Positions 48,321 through 55,850 of a stretch of 64,000 nucleotides of DNA are shown here, piece after piece. Origin of the DNA: Imperialibacter roseus (GTDB lineage Bacteria > Bacteroidota > Bacteroidia > Cytophagales > Cyclobacteriaceae); NCBI RefSeq assembly GCF_032999765.1, contig NZ_CP136051.1, positions 3,696,417 to 3,760,416 of the forward strand. The letters are read 5' to 3'. A program made the translations under genes and the position numbers. Position 1 is the stretch's first letter. Every line of letters starts with the position of its first letter. Below the pieces are notes generated by a model, which had not been told where the DNA came from, made no database searches, and worked only from the letters and a program-made list of their open reading frames with translations.

Positions 48321-48703
48321 CTTACTTGTCTTTCAATGCAAATAGTCTTTATCTGTTCGATCACTGACTTAATATTACCTTCAACTTCTGCATTAGTAGA
48401 TCGAATAACATTGACTTCAAATTGCTCAATTTCTTCTGTCCGTCCAGCGTCGTATTCCATCTGTTCAGCCAAGTCATGATACCCTCCGCCAATTTCAATT
48501 ACTAGCCTCACGGGGTGGGAATAAAAGTCGGCAACGAAAGTGCCGATAGGATGCTGCCTTTTAAATCGAAGTCCCAACAGCTTGTTGGCACGAAGCTCTT
48601 CCCATAGCAACTTTTCCGCTAAAGTCTGATTAGCACGAAGCTTCTTTGCATTTTTAAAAATCGTCGAAGAAGCATTGTAAAACATATTTCCGCTATCACC
48701 CAT
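48317..48703 (-). CDS. DUF559 (Vsr-like) endonuclease-domain protein
   Basis: The 128-residue protein shows the DUF559 pattern 'RANQTLAEKLLWEELRANKLLGLRFKRQHPIGTFVADFY' in shorter segments: 'AEKLLWEELR', 'GLRFKRQHPIG', 'FVADFYSHPVRLVIEIGGGYHD'. This fold is related to very-short-patch repair nucleases. The Asp in 'VADFY' and the Glu in 'VIEIGG' are kept, but most relatives have E-x-D-G where this has E-I-G-G, so an acidic residue is missing and nuclease activity is uncertain. The gene overlaps the first permease gene by 4 bp and lies downstream of padR, an odd place for a nuclease. It may be a passenger captured in the operon. Confidence 0.85.
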   Translation of the reverse strand: MGDSGNMFYNASSTIFKNAKKLRANQTLAEKLLWEELRANKLLGLRFKRQHPIGTFVADFYSHPVRLVIEIGGGYHDLAEQMEYDAGRTEEIEQFEVNVIRSTNAEVEGNIKSVIEQIKTICIERQVR

Positions 48704-48730
48704 TTGCGTTCTCTTTTAAACAATCGTCAT

Positions 48731-48787
48731 TTCTGGAAAAGGGCCAGCTCCCTTCAGGGTTGGGGTAAAATGGTACTTTTTACAGAA
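48731..48787. repeat. Hairpin element A with shared loop
   Basis: Imperfect stem: TTCTGGAAAAGGGCCA against TGGTACTTTTTACAGAA. The loop reads CTCCCTTCAGGGTTGGGGT, the same as in elements B and C apart from a few changes. Confidence 0.65.
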
Positions 48788-48836
48788 GACAATATTTTCA
48801 GCGATAATTCTTTCATGAACCAGACTTGCTTCAAAG

Positions 48837-48881
48837 TTTCAACCTCCGTTAACCCCTGCCCAAAGGGAGCGGAGGTTGAAA
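48837..48881. repeat. Hairpin element B with shared loop (inverted)
   Basis: Perfect 12-bp stem TTTCAACCTCCG / CGGAGGTTGAAA around 21 bases. The loop read on the minus strand is CTCCCTTTGGGCAGGGGTT, matching elements A and C in reverse orientation. Confidence 0.7.
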
Positions 48882-48898
48882 ATTCATAGATGATTTTG

Positions 48899-48956
48899 GA
48901 TTTAAAAGAACGCATTCCCCCTCTAGGGCTGAGGTAAAAATGCGTTCTTTTAAATC
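48899..48956. repeat. Hairpin element C with shared loop
   Basis: Perfect 18-bp stem (GATTTAAAAGAACGCATT and its complement) around a 22-base loop CCCCCTCTAGGGCTGAGG plus TAAA. It ends 11 bases before the padR stop codon and could also terminate padR transcription. Confidence 0.75.
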
Positions 48957-48967
48957 CCGATTATGCA

Positions 48968-49294
48968 TCATTTAAACGCCACCTCAGGTATCGCATTCCA
49001 CAGCCCCAGTCGTTGTTCTTTCAACTCTTCCATCGCCTTTTGTCCATATTGCGTTACAGTGAAATACCTTTTGCGCTTCCCCCCTCTTACCTGTGTGGCC
49101 TCTCCAAACTCTGAAGACAGAAAACCTTTCTTCTCCAACCGTCTAAGCACGGTTTGCAATGAACCGATGCTTACCTTCCTGTTGAGCCTTTTTTCCATCT
49201 CTTCTATGATGGCTATCCCGTAAGCTTCTCCGTACAGCACAGCAACCGTCAAAAGGACTACTTCTTCAAACTCGCCCAGTTGATATTTTCCCAT
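48968..49294 (-). CDS. PadR-family transcriptional regulator
   Basis: The 108-residue protein is a short PadR winged helix: 'GEFEEVVLLTVAVLYGEAYG' at the start, recognition region 'VSIGSLQTVLRRLEKKGFL' and wing 'VRGGKRKRYFTVTQYGQKA'. PadR proteins with this length lack the long C-terminal dimerisation arm and often control transporter genes. In Cytophagales they commonly sit next to prefix-domain permeases, so this one probably represses the downstream array. Direct repeats that overlap its own promoter suggest autoregulation. Confidence 0.93.
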   Translation of the reverse strand: MGKYQLGEFEEVVLLTVAVLYGEAYGIAIIEEMEKRLNRKVSIGSLQTVLRRLEKKGFLSSEFGEATQVRGGKRKRYFTVTQYGQKAMEELKEQRLGLWNAIPEVAFK

Positions 49295-49305
49295 AGTTTC
49301 TAATA

Positions 49306-49380
49306 TTTACCTTAAACGTAGTTATTATAATTTATACTTCAAACAAGCGTCAAATTATTTTTACCTTGATTGTAGTTTAT
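49306..49380. promoter_or_regulatory. Two direct repeats (TTTACCTTRAWYGTAGTT) upstream of padR, candidate PadR operators
   Basis: Copies are at 49306-49325 and 49360-49380, 54 bases apart, 12 bases upstream of the padR start. Each holds a loose dyad TAnCT-N7-AGnTA. On the minus strand copy 1 contains TACGTTTA, close to the -7 consensus, so binding would block padR transcription. Confidence 0.5.
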
Positions 49381-49519
49381 ATATCGAAAACTTATCCAAA
49401 TGAAACCAATGCACACCTACAAGGTTAGTTTGACCTCCTTACTCAAGTAGTCTGAGTCACAACCTGGCATTCAGAATCACGCCCGGGAAATTTGCATAAA
49501 CGGACGAACCAAGTCGAAC

Positions 49520-49609
49520 ATGCAAATTGACCTTTCTGAGAACGTATTGTTTACTTCGGATGAAAGCGGCTCCACAAGTTTGGAAAGTGCTGAAACAAAA
49601 TGTATCTAA
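49520..49609 (+). CDS. 29-residue ORF resembling the N-terminus of a PqqD-like protein
   Basis: The ATG at 49520 encodes 'MQIDLSENVLFTSDESGS' and stops at TAA 49607. PqqD/lasso-B1 type leader-binding proteins typically start with a strand like 'I-x-N-V-x-F-x-x-x-D-G'. The bases after the stop would continue 'LHGSDFFEE' in frame, so it may be a larger gene cut by a stop. An in-frame 16-codon ORF lies upstream (49400-49450). Evidence is short motif likeness only. Confidence 0.25.
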   Translation: MQIDLSENVLFTSDESGSTSLESAETKCI

Positions 49610-49667
49610 CTACACGGTTCTGACTTTTTTGAAGAAAAGAATGCTTTAAATTAAACGAGTAATATTT

Positions 49668-50390
49668 TTGATTCCGGCATCAGACTTCCCCCTGTATTTG
49701 AAAACGCTTTTCAAAATAAACGTTAAGCGACTCGCCATTCACATTCCCCTGGCAAGCAAGCATCTTACATACACCAAATTCATCATACTTACTACCCCCA
49801 GAACCGGCTCGACACTTCTTCATACTTTTTTAAACTATCACCTCAATGTCCTTTCGCTCGGCGAACCACAGAATGGAGATTTGCCGGCAAAACGCTGGAA
49901 AGCTTACCCAAAATTTATTAAAGCAGTTGGATTCAAAGCTTTTTATGACTCAAGTAGTAGGCTGCCAGTAAAAGAAATGTTGAGTCAACACAGTAAAAAT
50001 GAAAGCGTGAAGATTATATGGTTGAGACGAAGGAATAAATTGAGGCAATGGGTTTCGCTGAAAATTGCCGAAAACACGGGAGAGTGGTCGGCAGTGAGAA
50101 CCAGTTTAAACGGCAGCCCATTGAAGCTCTCCCCATCTGAATTTGCTGAATACGTAGCAAAGATGGGGGAAACAGATTCCCAAATTCAGGATCACCTCAC
50201 CGGAAAAAGATACGTGACTATATTCTATGAGGATCTTACCGAAAACACCGAGCTTGAAATGAAAAAGGTTTGGAACTTCCTCGCTGTGGCGCCTATCAAA
50301 CCCGCATCGCTTTTGAAAAAGCAGCATCCACAACCGCTAAATGAGCTCATCACGAATTACAACGATTTTATTCAAATGACAGATCAATAG
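49668..50390 (+). CDS. Sulfotransferase-family protein
   Basis: There is no ATG near the start: TTG at 49668 (240 residues) or TTG at 49698 (MKTLFKINVKRL, 230 residues). A TATTTTTG -7-like box at 49663-49670 overlaps the first TTG, which favours the second. The PAPS-binding P-loop is 'LTTPRTGSTLL' near residue 45, and the 3'-phosphate region is 'IIWLRRRNKLRQWVSLKIA', similar to Stf0-type enzymes. It would transfer sulfate from PAPS to a carbohydrate, lipid or peptide hydroxyl. The acceptor is unknown. A bidirectional terminator follows. Confidence 0.85.
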   Translation: MIPASDFPLYLKTLFKINVKRLAIHIPLASKHLTYTKFIILTTPRTGSTLLHTFLNYHLNVLSLGEPQNGDLPAKRWKAYPKFIKAVGFKAFYDSSSRLPVKEMLSQHSKNESVKIIWLRRRNKLRQWVSLKIAENTGEWSAVRTSLNGSPLKLSPSEFAEYVAKMGETDSQIQDHLTGKRYVTIFYEDLTENTELEMKKVWNFLAVAPIKPASLLKKQHPQPLNELITNYNDFIQMTDQ

Positions 50391-50462
50391 GTAAACGATT
50401 GGCTAGTTAACCCAAGGCCGCCGCTATTCGATTGGATTTACTTTTTTCACTAAAAAAATAAT

Positions 50463-50492
50463 GGGGCCGCTATCAAAAGCAAGCCCCTTTTT
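50463..50492. terminator. Bidirectional terminator between convergent genes
   Basis: GGGGC (50463-50467) and GCCCC (50483-50487) pair; five T residues follow on the plus strand, and a T-rich run follows on the minus strand (ATTATTTTTTAG). It serves the sulfotransferase gene and the opposing lipoprotein gene. Confidence 0.7.
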
Positions 50493-50510
50493 GTCTTCGC
50501 AGCTTCAAAC

Positions 50511-51395
50511 TTATCCCCTCAACCTTCTTCTTACAACATGTTTTCTCGCCTTTACATCCAACTCTATTATCTGAGTTTCACCGTTGATGGTTACCTCTGC
50601 CAGGTTATCGCACTCGCCATCGCCATAGTCGATGACAATAGTTGCACTGGGCGCCACAGTTTCAATCACTCCAGATACCGGGAAGAAATAGCCCTGGGCT
50701 CCACAGCGTCTTTTGAAGACAAGGCGCTCGGTGATGGTGCTGCTATAATTCTCACCGTCTCTGTTGACTCCTTCAGCGGATCCCTCCACAAACGATTCGT
50801 CCTGAGCAGGGTTCTCTGCCCTCGACCAGGTGCGGGTGTGCTCAGAATCACGAGTTGCAAAGGTGCCGTCGTTCCATGAAAGCTTTCCACCTACCACCTC
50901 AGTTCTGAATTGAGGAGCGCTTGACTCATCTGCTGTGATATTCGTAATGGTACGAACTCCTTCCACTTTTACACTGTCGATATAAAAATCTTCGAATGTC
51001 ACACTGCGTGAAGCACCTGGTTTAAACCATCTTTCGTCACTGTAGGTGACAATAATTTTTCCTCGCCTGGTTCGGCCATCACCCTCACATCCATCTCCGT
51101 AGTCAATCGTCACGGTGTTATTCTCATGATCGTGGGTTACCACGGCACATTCGATCAAAGCATCACGCATAATTCTTCCTCCGGATGCCTCGTCATAGCT
51201 AATACCTGCTTCCACCACATTGTCTACATCCTCAAAAGCAACATCCATCGATGCTTCAGTGTCTACTGCGACATCTTCGAAAGCCGACGCAATAGCATCA
51301 TCATTCAAACCATCCTCTTCGTTGTTGCAGGAAGCCAACCACACCATAGTTCCTCCCACCATTGTCATCATCATCAATCTCTTTAGCAAATTCAT
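50511..51395 (-). CDS. Lipoprotein paralogue 1 of a tandem pair
   Basis: I start at the ATG at 51395 (MNLLKRLMMMTMVGGTMVWLASC), which gives a lipobox WLASC; the frame extends upstream with no signal. The 294-residue protein has Asp/Glu-rich residues after the Cys, then two related beta modules marked by 'IDYGDGCEGDGRTRRGKI' and 'IDYGDGECDNLAEVTINGE', and a middle 'GVNRDGENYSSTITERL'. The D-Y-G-D/E-G motif may bind metal. The neighbour at 51487 has the same plan. Family not recognised by name; widespread in Cytophagales is my expectation only. Confidence 0.75.
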   Translation of the reverse strand: MNLLKRLMMMTMVGGTMVWLASCNNEEDGLNDDAIASAFEDVAVDTEASMDVAFEDVDNVVEAGISYDEASGGRIMRDALIECAVVTHDHENNTVTIDYGDGCEGDGRTRRGKIIVTYSDERWFKPGASRSVTFEDFYIDSVKVEGVRTITNITADESSAPQFRTEVVGGKLSWNDGTFATRDSEHTRTWSRAENPAQDESFVEGSAEGVNRDGENYSSTITERLVFKRRCGAQGYFFPVSGVIETVAPSATIVIDYGDGECDNLAEVTINGETQIIELDVKARKHVVRRRLRG

Positions 51396-51486
51396 ATCTA
51401 ATAGAAGTTTGTTTGCTGCTTTGATGAGGTCGGGTGGAAAAGGTTTAATGTGGGATTGAAAAAATTCTAAAAAATATTGAAATAGA

Positions 51487-52329
51487 TTAAAAATTACTAC
51501 TGACCCGCATTGTCGAAATCTCTCCATTTATCGTGGATCTCACATCGTTATCACATTCTCCTTCACCGTAGTCAACAATAAAGCTGACTCCTTTCATGGT
51601 ACTCTCGACCTTTCCGTACGAAGGAAAAACTTTGCCTACCACCAGGCAGGTTCGCCTGAAGCTCAACTTCTCGGTTACTATACTGGAATATTCATAACCA
51701 TGTCGGTTGACGCCGGAGGCTACGCCTTCCCAGCTGTATTCGTTGTGCATTGGGAGGTGTGCAAGGCGAATGGTTCTTATTTGGTTCAATTGACGGGTGG
51801 CGTAGGTGCCATCAGGCCAGGTAAACCTTCCCTGCCCCCACCTCACTTCATATTTTCTTTCCGTTAGCGCTCCCTTTGATCTATAGGTGAATGAGAAATC
51901 GCCTTCTACTAATACATGATCTATTTTGAAATTAACAAAAGAAATACGGTACGTCGCTTCATCAACCAGTCGCAGGTCTGTGTAGGTGATCAGCAGTAAC
52001 CCACTCCGCCACACATCCCCCGCCCAGGCACCTCCATTTCCAAAATCAACACTGATAATTTGGTGTTTTTTGTCGTGGGCTACCATAGCGCCCTTTAACC
52101 ACGGCTCCTCCTGTTTCGGCCCGTCAACGGCCCACTTCACCGCAGCATCAACTACCTGGCCAACAAGCTCTGGCATGGCTGTCATATAAGCTTCTGATCG
52201 CAGAGAAACATCCTTATAGTCATCCGGCATCGGTGGCTGATCGGCTTCCAATTCTGGAGTACAGGCATGCACGGTCAAAAAAAGTGCGGCAAAAAACGCA
52301 CGACAGGCAGGTCTTGGAGTGGCTTCCAC
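51487..52329 (-). CDS. Lipoprotein paralogue 2 of a tandem pair
   Basis: The 280-residue protein has a lipobox 'LTVHAC' and aligns with the downstream neighbour across its length: 'SVDFGNGGAWAGDVWRSG' for the first D-x-G-x-G module, 'DGTYATRQLNQIRT' for 'DGTFATRDSEHTRT', 'GVNRHGYEYSSIVTEKL', and 'VDYGEGECDNDVRSTINGE'. The first module has lost the Cys and second Asp seen in paralogue 1. The pair likely arose by duplication. The 91-base gap between them has no terminator, so one transcript is likely. Confidence 0.75.
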   Translation of the reverse strand: MEATPRPACRAFFAALFLTVHACTPELEADQPPMPDDYKDVSLRSEAYMTAMPELVGQVVDAAVKWAVDGPKQEEPWLKGAMVAHDKKHQIISVDFGNGGAWAGDVWRSGLLLITYTDLRLVDEATYRISFVNFKIDHVLVEGDFSFTYRSKGALTERKYEVRWGQGRFTWPDGTYATRQLNQIRTIRLAHLPMHNEYSWEGVASGVNRHGYEYSSIVTEKLSFRRTCLVVGKVFPSYGKVESTMKGVSFIVDYGEGECDNDVRSTINGEISTMRVSSNF

Positions 52330-52604
52330 AGTGTCTTTAGTTTAATAGTAGAAATAGTTAAGCCTGATGGCGAATCCCGGCAACGCACAAAGCGGCGAGA
52401 CACACAGTCTCAATGCCGGATCATACCACAGTCAGGGCTATCTTCAATGGTGTAGTAGCATACCTCAAAACGTCCAACTTCAATTTCAAAAAAGCATATG
52501 TCATCTCTATCCCCCTGTTTGCAGGATAATTCATTTCACTGGTTACATATGTGTTTGATATAATTAACCGGCTGTGTAGCTTCCCAAAAAAACTAATCTG
52601 AACA

Positions 52605-55600
52605 ATGCAACATTTACCCAACAGACTGTGGAGCATGGCTTTCTTGCTCCTTTTCACGAGCTTCCTTTCTATGGGCCAGGTGCTCGACATGGAGCTACTC
52701 AAAGGCATCAAACCACGTAATATTGGCCCGGCAGGCATGAGCGGCCGGGTTACAGCCGCCGACGTGGTGCAAAGCAACCCCGACATCATCTACCTGGGCA
52801 CGGCATCGGGCGGCCTTTGGAAGTCGACTGGCGGCGGCACCAGTTGGAAACCCATCTTCGAAAAAGAAAAGGCAGCGTCCATTGGCTCCATTGCCATCTA
52901 TCAGAAATCGCCCGATATCATTTGGGTGGGAACCGGCGAGGGCAACCCCCGCAACAGCCAAAGCATGGGCAATGGCGTGTACCGCAGTCTCGACGCCGGC
53001 CAAACCTGGCAGCACATGGGGCTGGAAAATACCCGTACGATCCACCGCATTTTCGTGCATCCTGACGACCCCAACACGGTGTGGGTAGGTGCGCAAGGCA
53101 ACGCCTGGGCCGATAGCCCCGACAGAGGTGTGTTCAAAACCACCGACGGCGGCAAAACATGGAAAAAAGTGTTGTTTGTCAATAACCGCACAGGCATCGC
53201 CGATCTGACAATTGATCCTACCAACCCCAACAAGTTGATCGCAGGTATGTGGGAATACCGCCGCTGGCCTTGGTTCTTCAAGTCGGGCGGCGAAGGATCA
53301 GGCATCTACGTGTCGGTCGATGGCGGTGAAAACTGGGCAAGGAGAACCTCCGACGATGGCTTACCTGAATGTGAAATAGGAAAAACCGCTATCGCTATTG
53401 CTCCGTCCAACCCTGACGTGGTTTACGCACTTGTTGAAACCAAGAAAAACGCCCTTTACAAGTCGGTAGATGGCGGCAAAAAATGGAGCAAAGTGCAAGA
53501 CCAGGATGTAGGCGACAGGCCATTTTACTACTGGGATCTTCGTGTAGATCCCAGGAACGAGAACACATTGTACAACGTCTACGGCATAGTAAAAGTGAGT
53601 ATCGACGGTGGTAAGACCTTCGAGACACTGGCTGGTGGCGACAAGGTGCACGTGGATCACCACATGTTTTATGTGCTGCCTACCGACGCCTCTTTGATGC
53701 TGGATGGCAACGATGGCGGTGCCTACATCTCCCGTGACAGAGGCAAAACCTGGCGCTTTGTAGAAAACCTGCCAGTTGGCCAGTTCTACCACGTAAATGT
53801 GGACATGGCAACGCCCTACAATGTAATGGGCGGCATGCAGGACAACGGTAGCTGGAGAGGCCCGAGCCAGTCGCTGCACAACGGCGGCATCCGCAATGGT
53901 TATTGGGATGAAATTGCCTTTGGTGATGGTTTTGACGTGGTGCCTGTTCCAGGCGATCTGCGCTATGGCTATGGCATGTCGCAGGGCGGTTTCCTTTCTT
54001 ACCTCGACTTTGAAACCGGCTTCAGCCAGTTCATCAAACCCAACCACCCCGACAACGTGTTTCTTCGCTTCAACTGGAATGCTGGCATTGCCCAGGATCC
54101 GTTTGACGCCAACACGATTTACTACGGTAGCCAGTTTATTCACAAAAGCTCCGACAGGGGACAAAACTGGAGCTTGATCTCCAGCGATCTCACCACCAAC
54201 GACCCTGAAAAGACCAAATTGGAAACTGGCGGGCTTACTTTTGATGCTACTGGTGCCGAAAATCACTGCACCATTCTTGCCATTGCTCCAAGTCCACTGG
54301 ACAAAAACATCATCTGGGCTGGCACCGATGACGGCAATGTGCAGCTAACCAGAGATGGCGGCAAAACGTGGATCAATCTGTCCGCCAACATCAAAGGCAT
54401 GCCAAAAGGTGCCTGGATACCGCAAATCAATGCTTCCACCTACAATGCCGGTGAGGCCTTTGTAGTAGTGAACGACTACCGCCGGGGCAACTGGGCACCG
54501 ATGGTCTACCAAACCAAAGACTTCGGTAAAACATGGGTCAATCTGGTCAGCGAGCAGAAGGTATATGGGTATGTGCTTTCCATGGTGCAGGATCCCGTCG
54601 AACCAAAGCTCATATTCGTAGGTACCGAATTCGGTCTTTACGTTTCTATCGACGCCGGTCAAAACTTCACCAAATGGACGAACGATTACCCAACAGTATC
54701 TACTTACGACCTGAAGATTCACCCGAGGGAGCATGACCTTGTAATTGGTACTTTCGGGCGGGCACTTTGGGTAATGGACGACATCAGACCATTGAGAGAA
54801 ATGGCCAGCAAGGGCGCTCAGGTCATTGCGCAGCCGCTCTATGCTTACCCTGCGCCTGACGCCTACCTTTTTGCCTACAAAGAAGCGGCAGGCACCCGTT
54901 TCCACGGCGATGCTATTTTCAGAGGTGACGACAGGGAACCCGGAGCGCTGCTTTCCTACTCTGTAAAAGCGACCTCGAAGCAGGACACCACCATCAAGTC
55001 GGACACTGCGAGACTGCAAATATCAGATGCCAGCGGCACCGTCATCCGCAACCTGTTTCAGGTGGTGGAAAAGCCCGGTCTGCAGCGTATCATTTGGGGT
55101 CTTGATAAAAAAGGCGTTCGCAGCCCTGAGAGTGCCAAGCCTAAAGCAGGCGCCGCCGAGCCAAGTGGCTTTAGCGTATTGCCGGGCACCTACACAGTAA
55201 AGTATACTTATGCAGGTAAAGAAGCTACAACGAAAGTTGAGGTAAAAGCCGACCCACGGTTTACATTCAACCAGTCGGCTGCGGTACAAATGAGCCAGCG
55301 CTTTGATCGTGTCAATGCCATCATGGAAAAGGCAACAGCTGCGGTGGATAAACTCAACGATGCCAAAGCCACCATCGCCAAAGTGAATGCTGCGATGGAA
55401 GACAGCCCCATCGAAGGCAAGGAGGCACTCAAGAAGCAAGGGGCCGAACTGGAGAAGAAGATCACTGAACTAAAAGAGCGGCTGAAGTCGAAAGAGGATG
55501 TGCAGGGTATTTACGATGACCCCACTGTAGCTTCCAGTCGTCTGTTCATGGCCATGTACCAGGTGGGCAATCCCTACAACAGTCTCAACACCAATCAGGA

Positions 55601-55730
55601 ATGGGCAATTGCCCATGCAGAAAAGGCAACGGATGAGGGTGTAGCCAACGTTGATGCTTTCTTTAACACCGAATGGAAGGCCTATAAGGAAAAGGCTGGC
55701 GCAATCAACTTCTCGCCTTTTAAAGAATAA
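52605..55730 (+). CDS. Secreted sortilin/VPS10-like BNR propeller protein
   Basis: The 1041-residue protein has a signal peptide (cleavage after 'FLSMG'). Residues about 30-730 form a large propeller with about eleven Asp-box motifs, for example 'STGGGTSWKP', 'SLDAGQTWQ', 'TTDGGKTWKK', 'SRDRGKTWRF' and 'TKDFGKTWVN'. This matches the VPS10/sortilin-like family found in many Bacteroidota. A beta domain follows (about 760-880), and residues about 890-990 are an Ala/Lys/Glu-rich coiled coil ('VDKLNDAKATIAKVNAAM'). It likely binds peptides or glycans at the periplasm or surface; no glycosidase active site was recognised. The gene ends in a strong hairpin terminator. Confidence 0.88.
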   Translation: MQHLPNRLWSMAFLLLFTSFLSMGQVLDMELLKGIKPRNIGPAGMSGRVTAADVVQSNPDIIYLGTASGGLWKSTGGGTSWKPIFEKEKAASIGSIAIYQKSPDIIWVGTGEGNPRNSQSMGNGVYRSLDAGQTWQHMGLENTRTIHRIFVHPDDPNTVWVGAQGNAWADSPDRGVFKTTDGGKTWKKVLFVNNRTGIADLTIDPTNPNKLIAGMWEYRRWPWFFKSGGEGSGIYVSVDGGENWARRTSDDGLPECEIGKTAIAIAPSNPDVVYALVETKKNALYKSVDGGKKWSKVQDQDVGDRPFYYWDLRVDPRNENTLYNVYGIVKVSIDGGKTFETLAGGDKVHVDHHMFYVLPTDASLMLDGNDGGAYISRDRGKTWRFVENLPVGQFYHVNVDMATPYNVMGGMQDNGSWRGPSQSLHNGGIRNGYWDEIAFGDGFDVVPVPGDLRYGYGMSQGGFLSYLDFETGFSQFIKPNHPDNVFLRFNWNAGIAQDPFDANTIYYGSQFIHKSSDRGQNWSLISSDLTTNDPEKTKLETGGLTFDATGAENHCTILAIAPSPLDKNIIWAGTDDGNVQLTRDGGKTWINLSANIKGMPKGAWIPQINASTYNAGEAFVVVNDYRRGNWAPMVYQTKDFGKTWVNLVSEQKVYGYVLSMVQDPVEPKLIFVGTEFGLYVSIDAGQNFTKWTNDYPTVSTYDLKIHPREHDLVIGTFGRALWVMDDIRPLREMASKGAQVIAQPLYAYPAPDAYLFAYKEAAGTRFHGDAIFRGDDREPGALLSYSVKATSKQDTTIKSDTARLQISDASGTVIRNLFQVVEKPGLQRIIWGLDKKGVRSPESAKPKAGAAEPSGFSVLPGTYTVKYTYAGKEATTKVEVKADPRFTFNQSAAVQMSQRFDRVNAIMEKATAAVDKLNDAKATIAKVNAAMEDSPIEGKEALKKQGAELEKKITELKERLKSKEDVQGIYDDPTVASSRLFMAMYQVGNPYNSLNTNQEWAIAHAEKATDEGVANVDAFFNTEWKAYKEKAGAINFSPFKE

Positions 55731-55744
55731 CGTAAATTCAGATC

Positions 55745-55813
55745 AAATGTCAGTCTGAGCCTGTCGAAGACGGGTTGTTGCAAATATGCTTCGACAAGCT
55801 CAGACTGACATTT
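55745..55813. terminator. REP-like 25-bp inverted repeat, probable terminator
   Basis: The arms are 55745-55769 and 55789-55813, 24 of 25 positions pairing, with a core GTCTGAGC..GTCGAAG. T-rich sequence follows (TTTCTTTTTA). The same 'TTCGACAAGCTCAGACTGACA' type arm (shown in part) is a widely repeated bacterial intergenic palindrome. Confidence 0.7.
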
Positions 55814-55818
55814 CTTTT

Positions 55819-55825
55819 TACCTTG
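55819..55825 (+). promoter_or_regulatory. Candidate -7 element TACCTTG
   Basis: Close to the Bacteroidota -7 consensus, 25 bases before the ATG of the HAD phosphatase gene and directly after the REP-like hairpin. Confidence 0.4.
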
Positions 55826-55850
55826 CCACTATTCAACCAACAAAACTTTA

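Noticed and set aside
48717-48967. The hairpins considered only as terminators
   Set aside because: Element C could terminate padR, but three of them in a row, one inverted, all with the same loop, are not explained by termination alone.
49400-49450. A 16-codon ORF upstream of the PqqD-like ORF
   Set aside because: Too short to support alone; kept only as context in the finding on that locus.
53361-54266. A 301-codon minus-strand frame opposite the sortilin-like gene
   Set aside because: Shadow of the Asp-box repeats on the coding strand; low-complexity composition and no domain.
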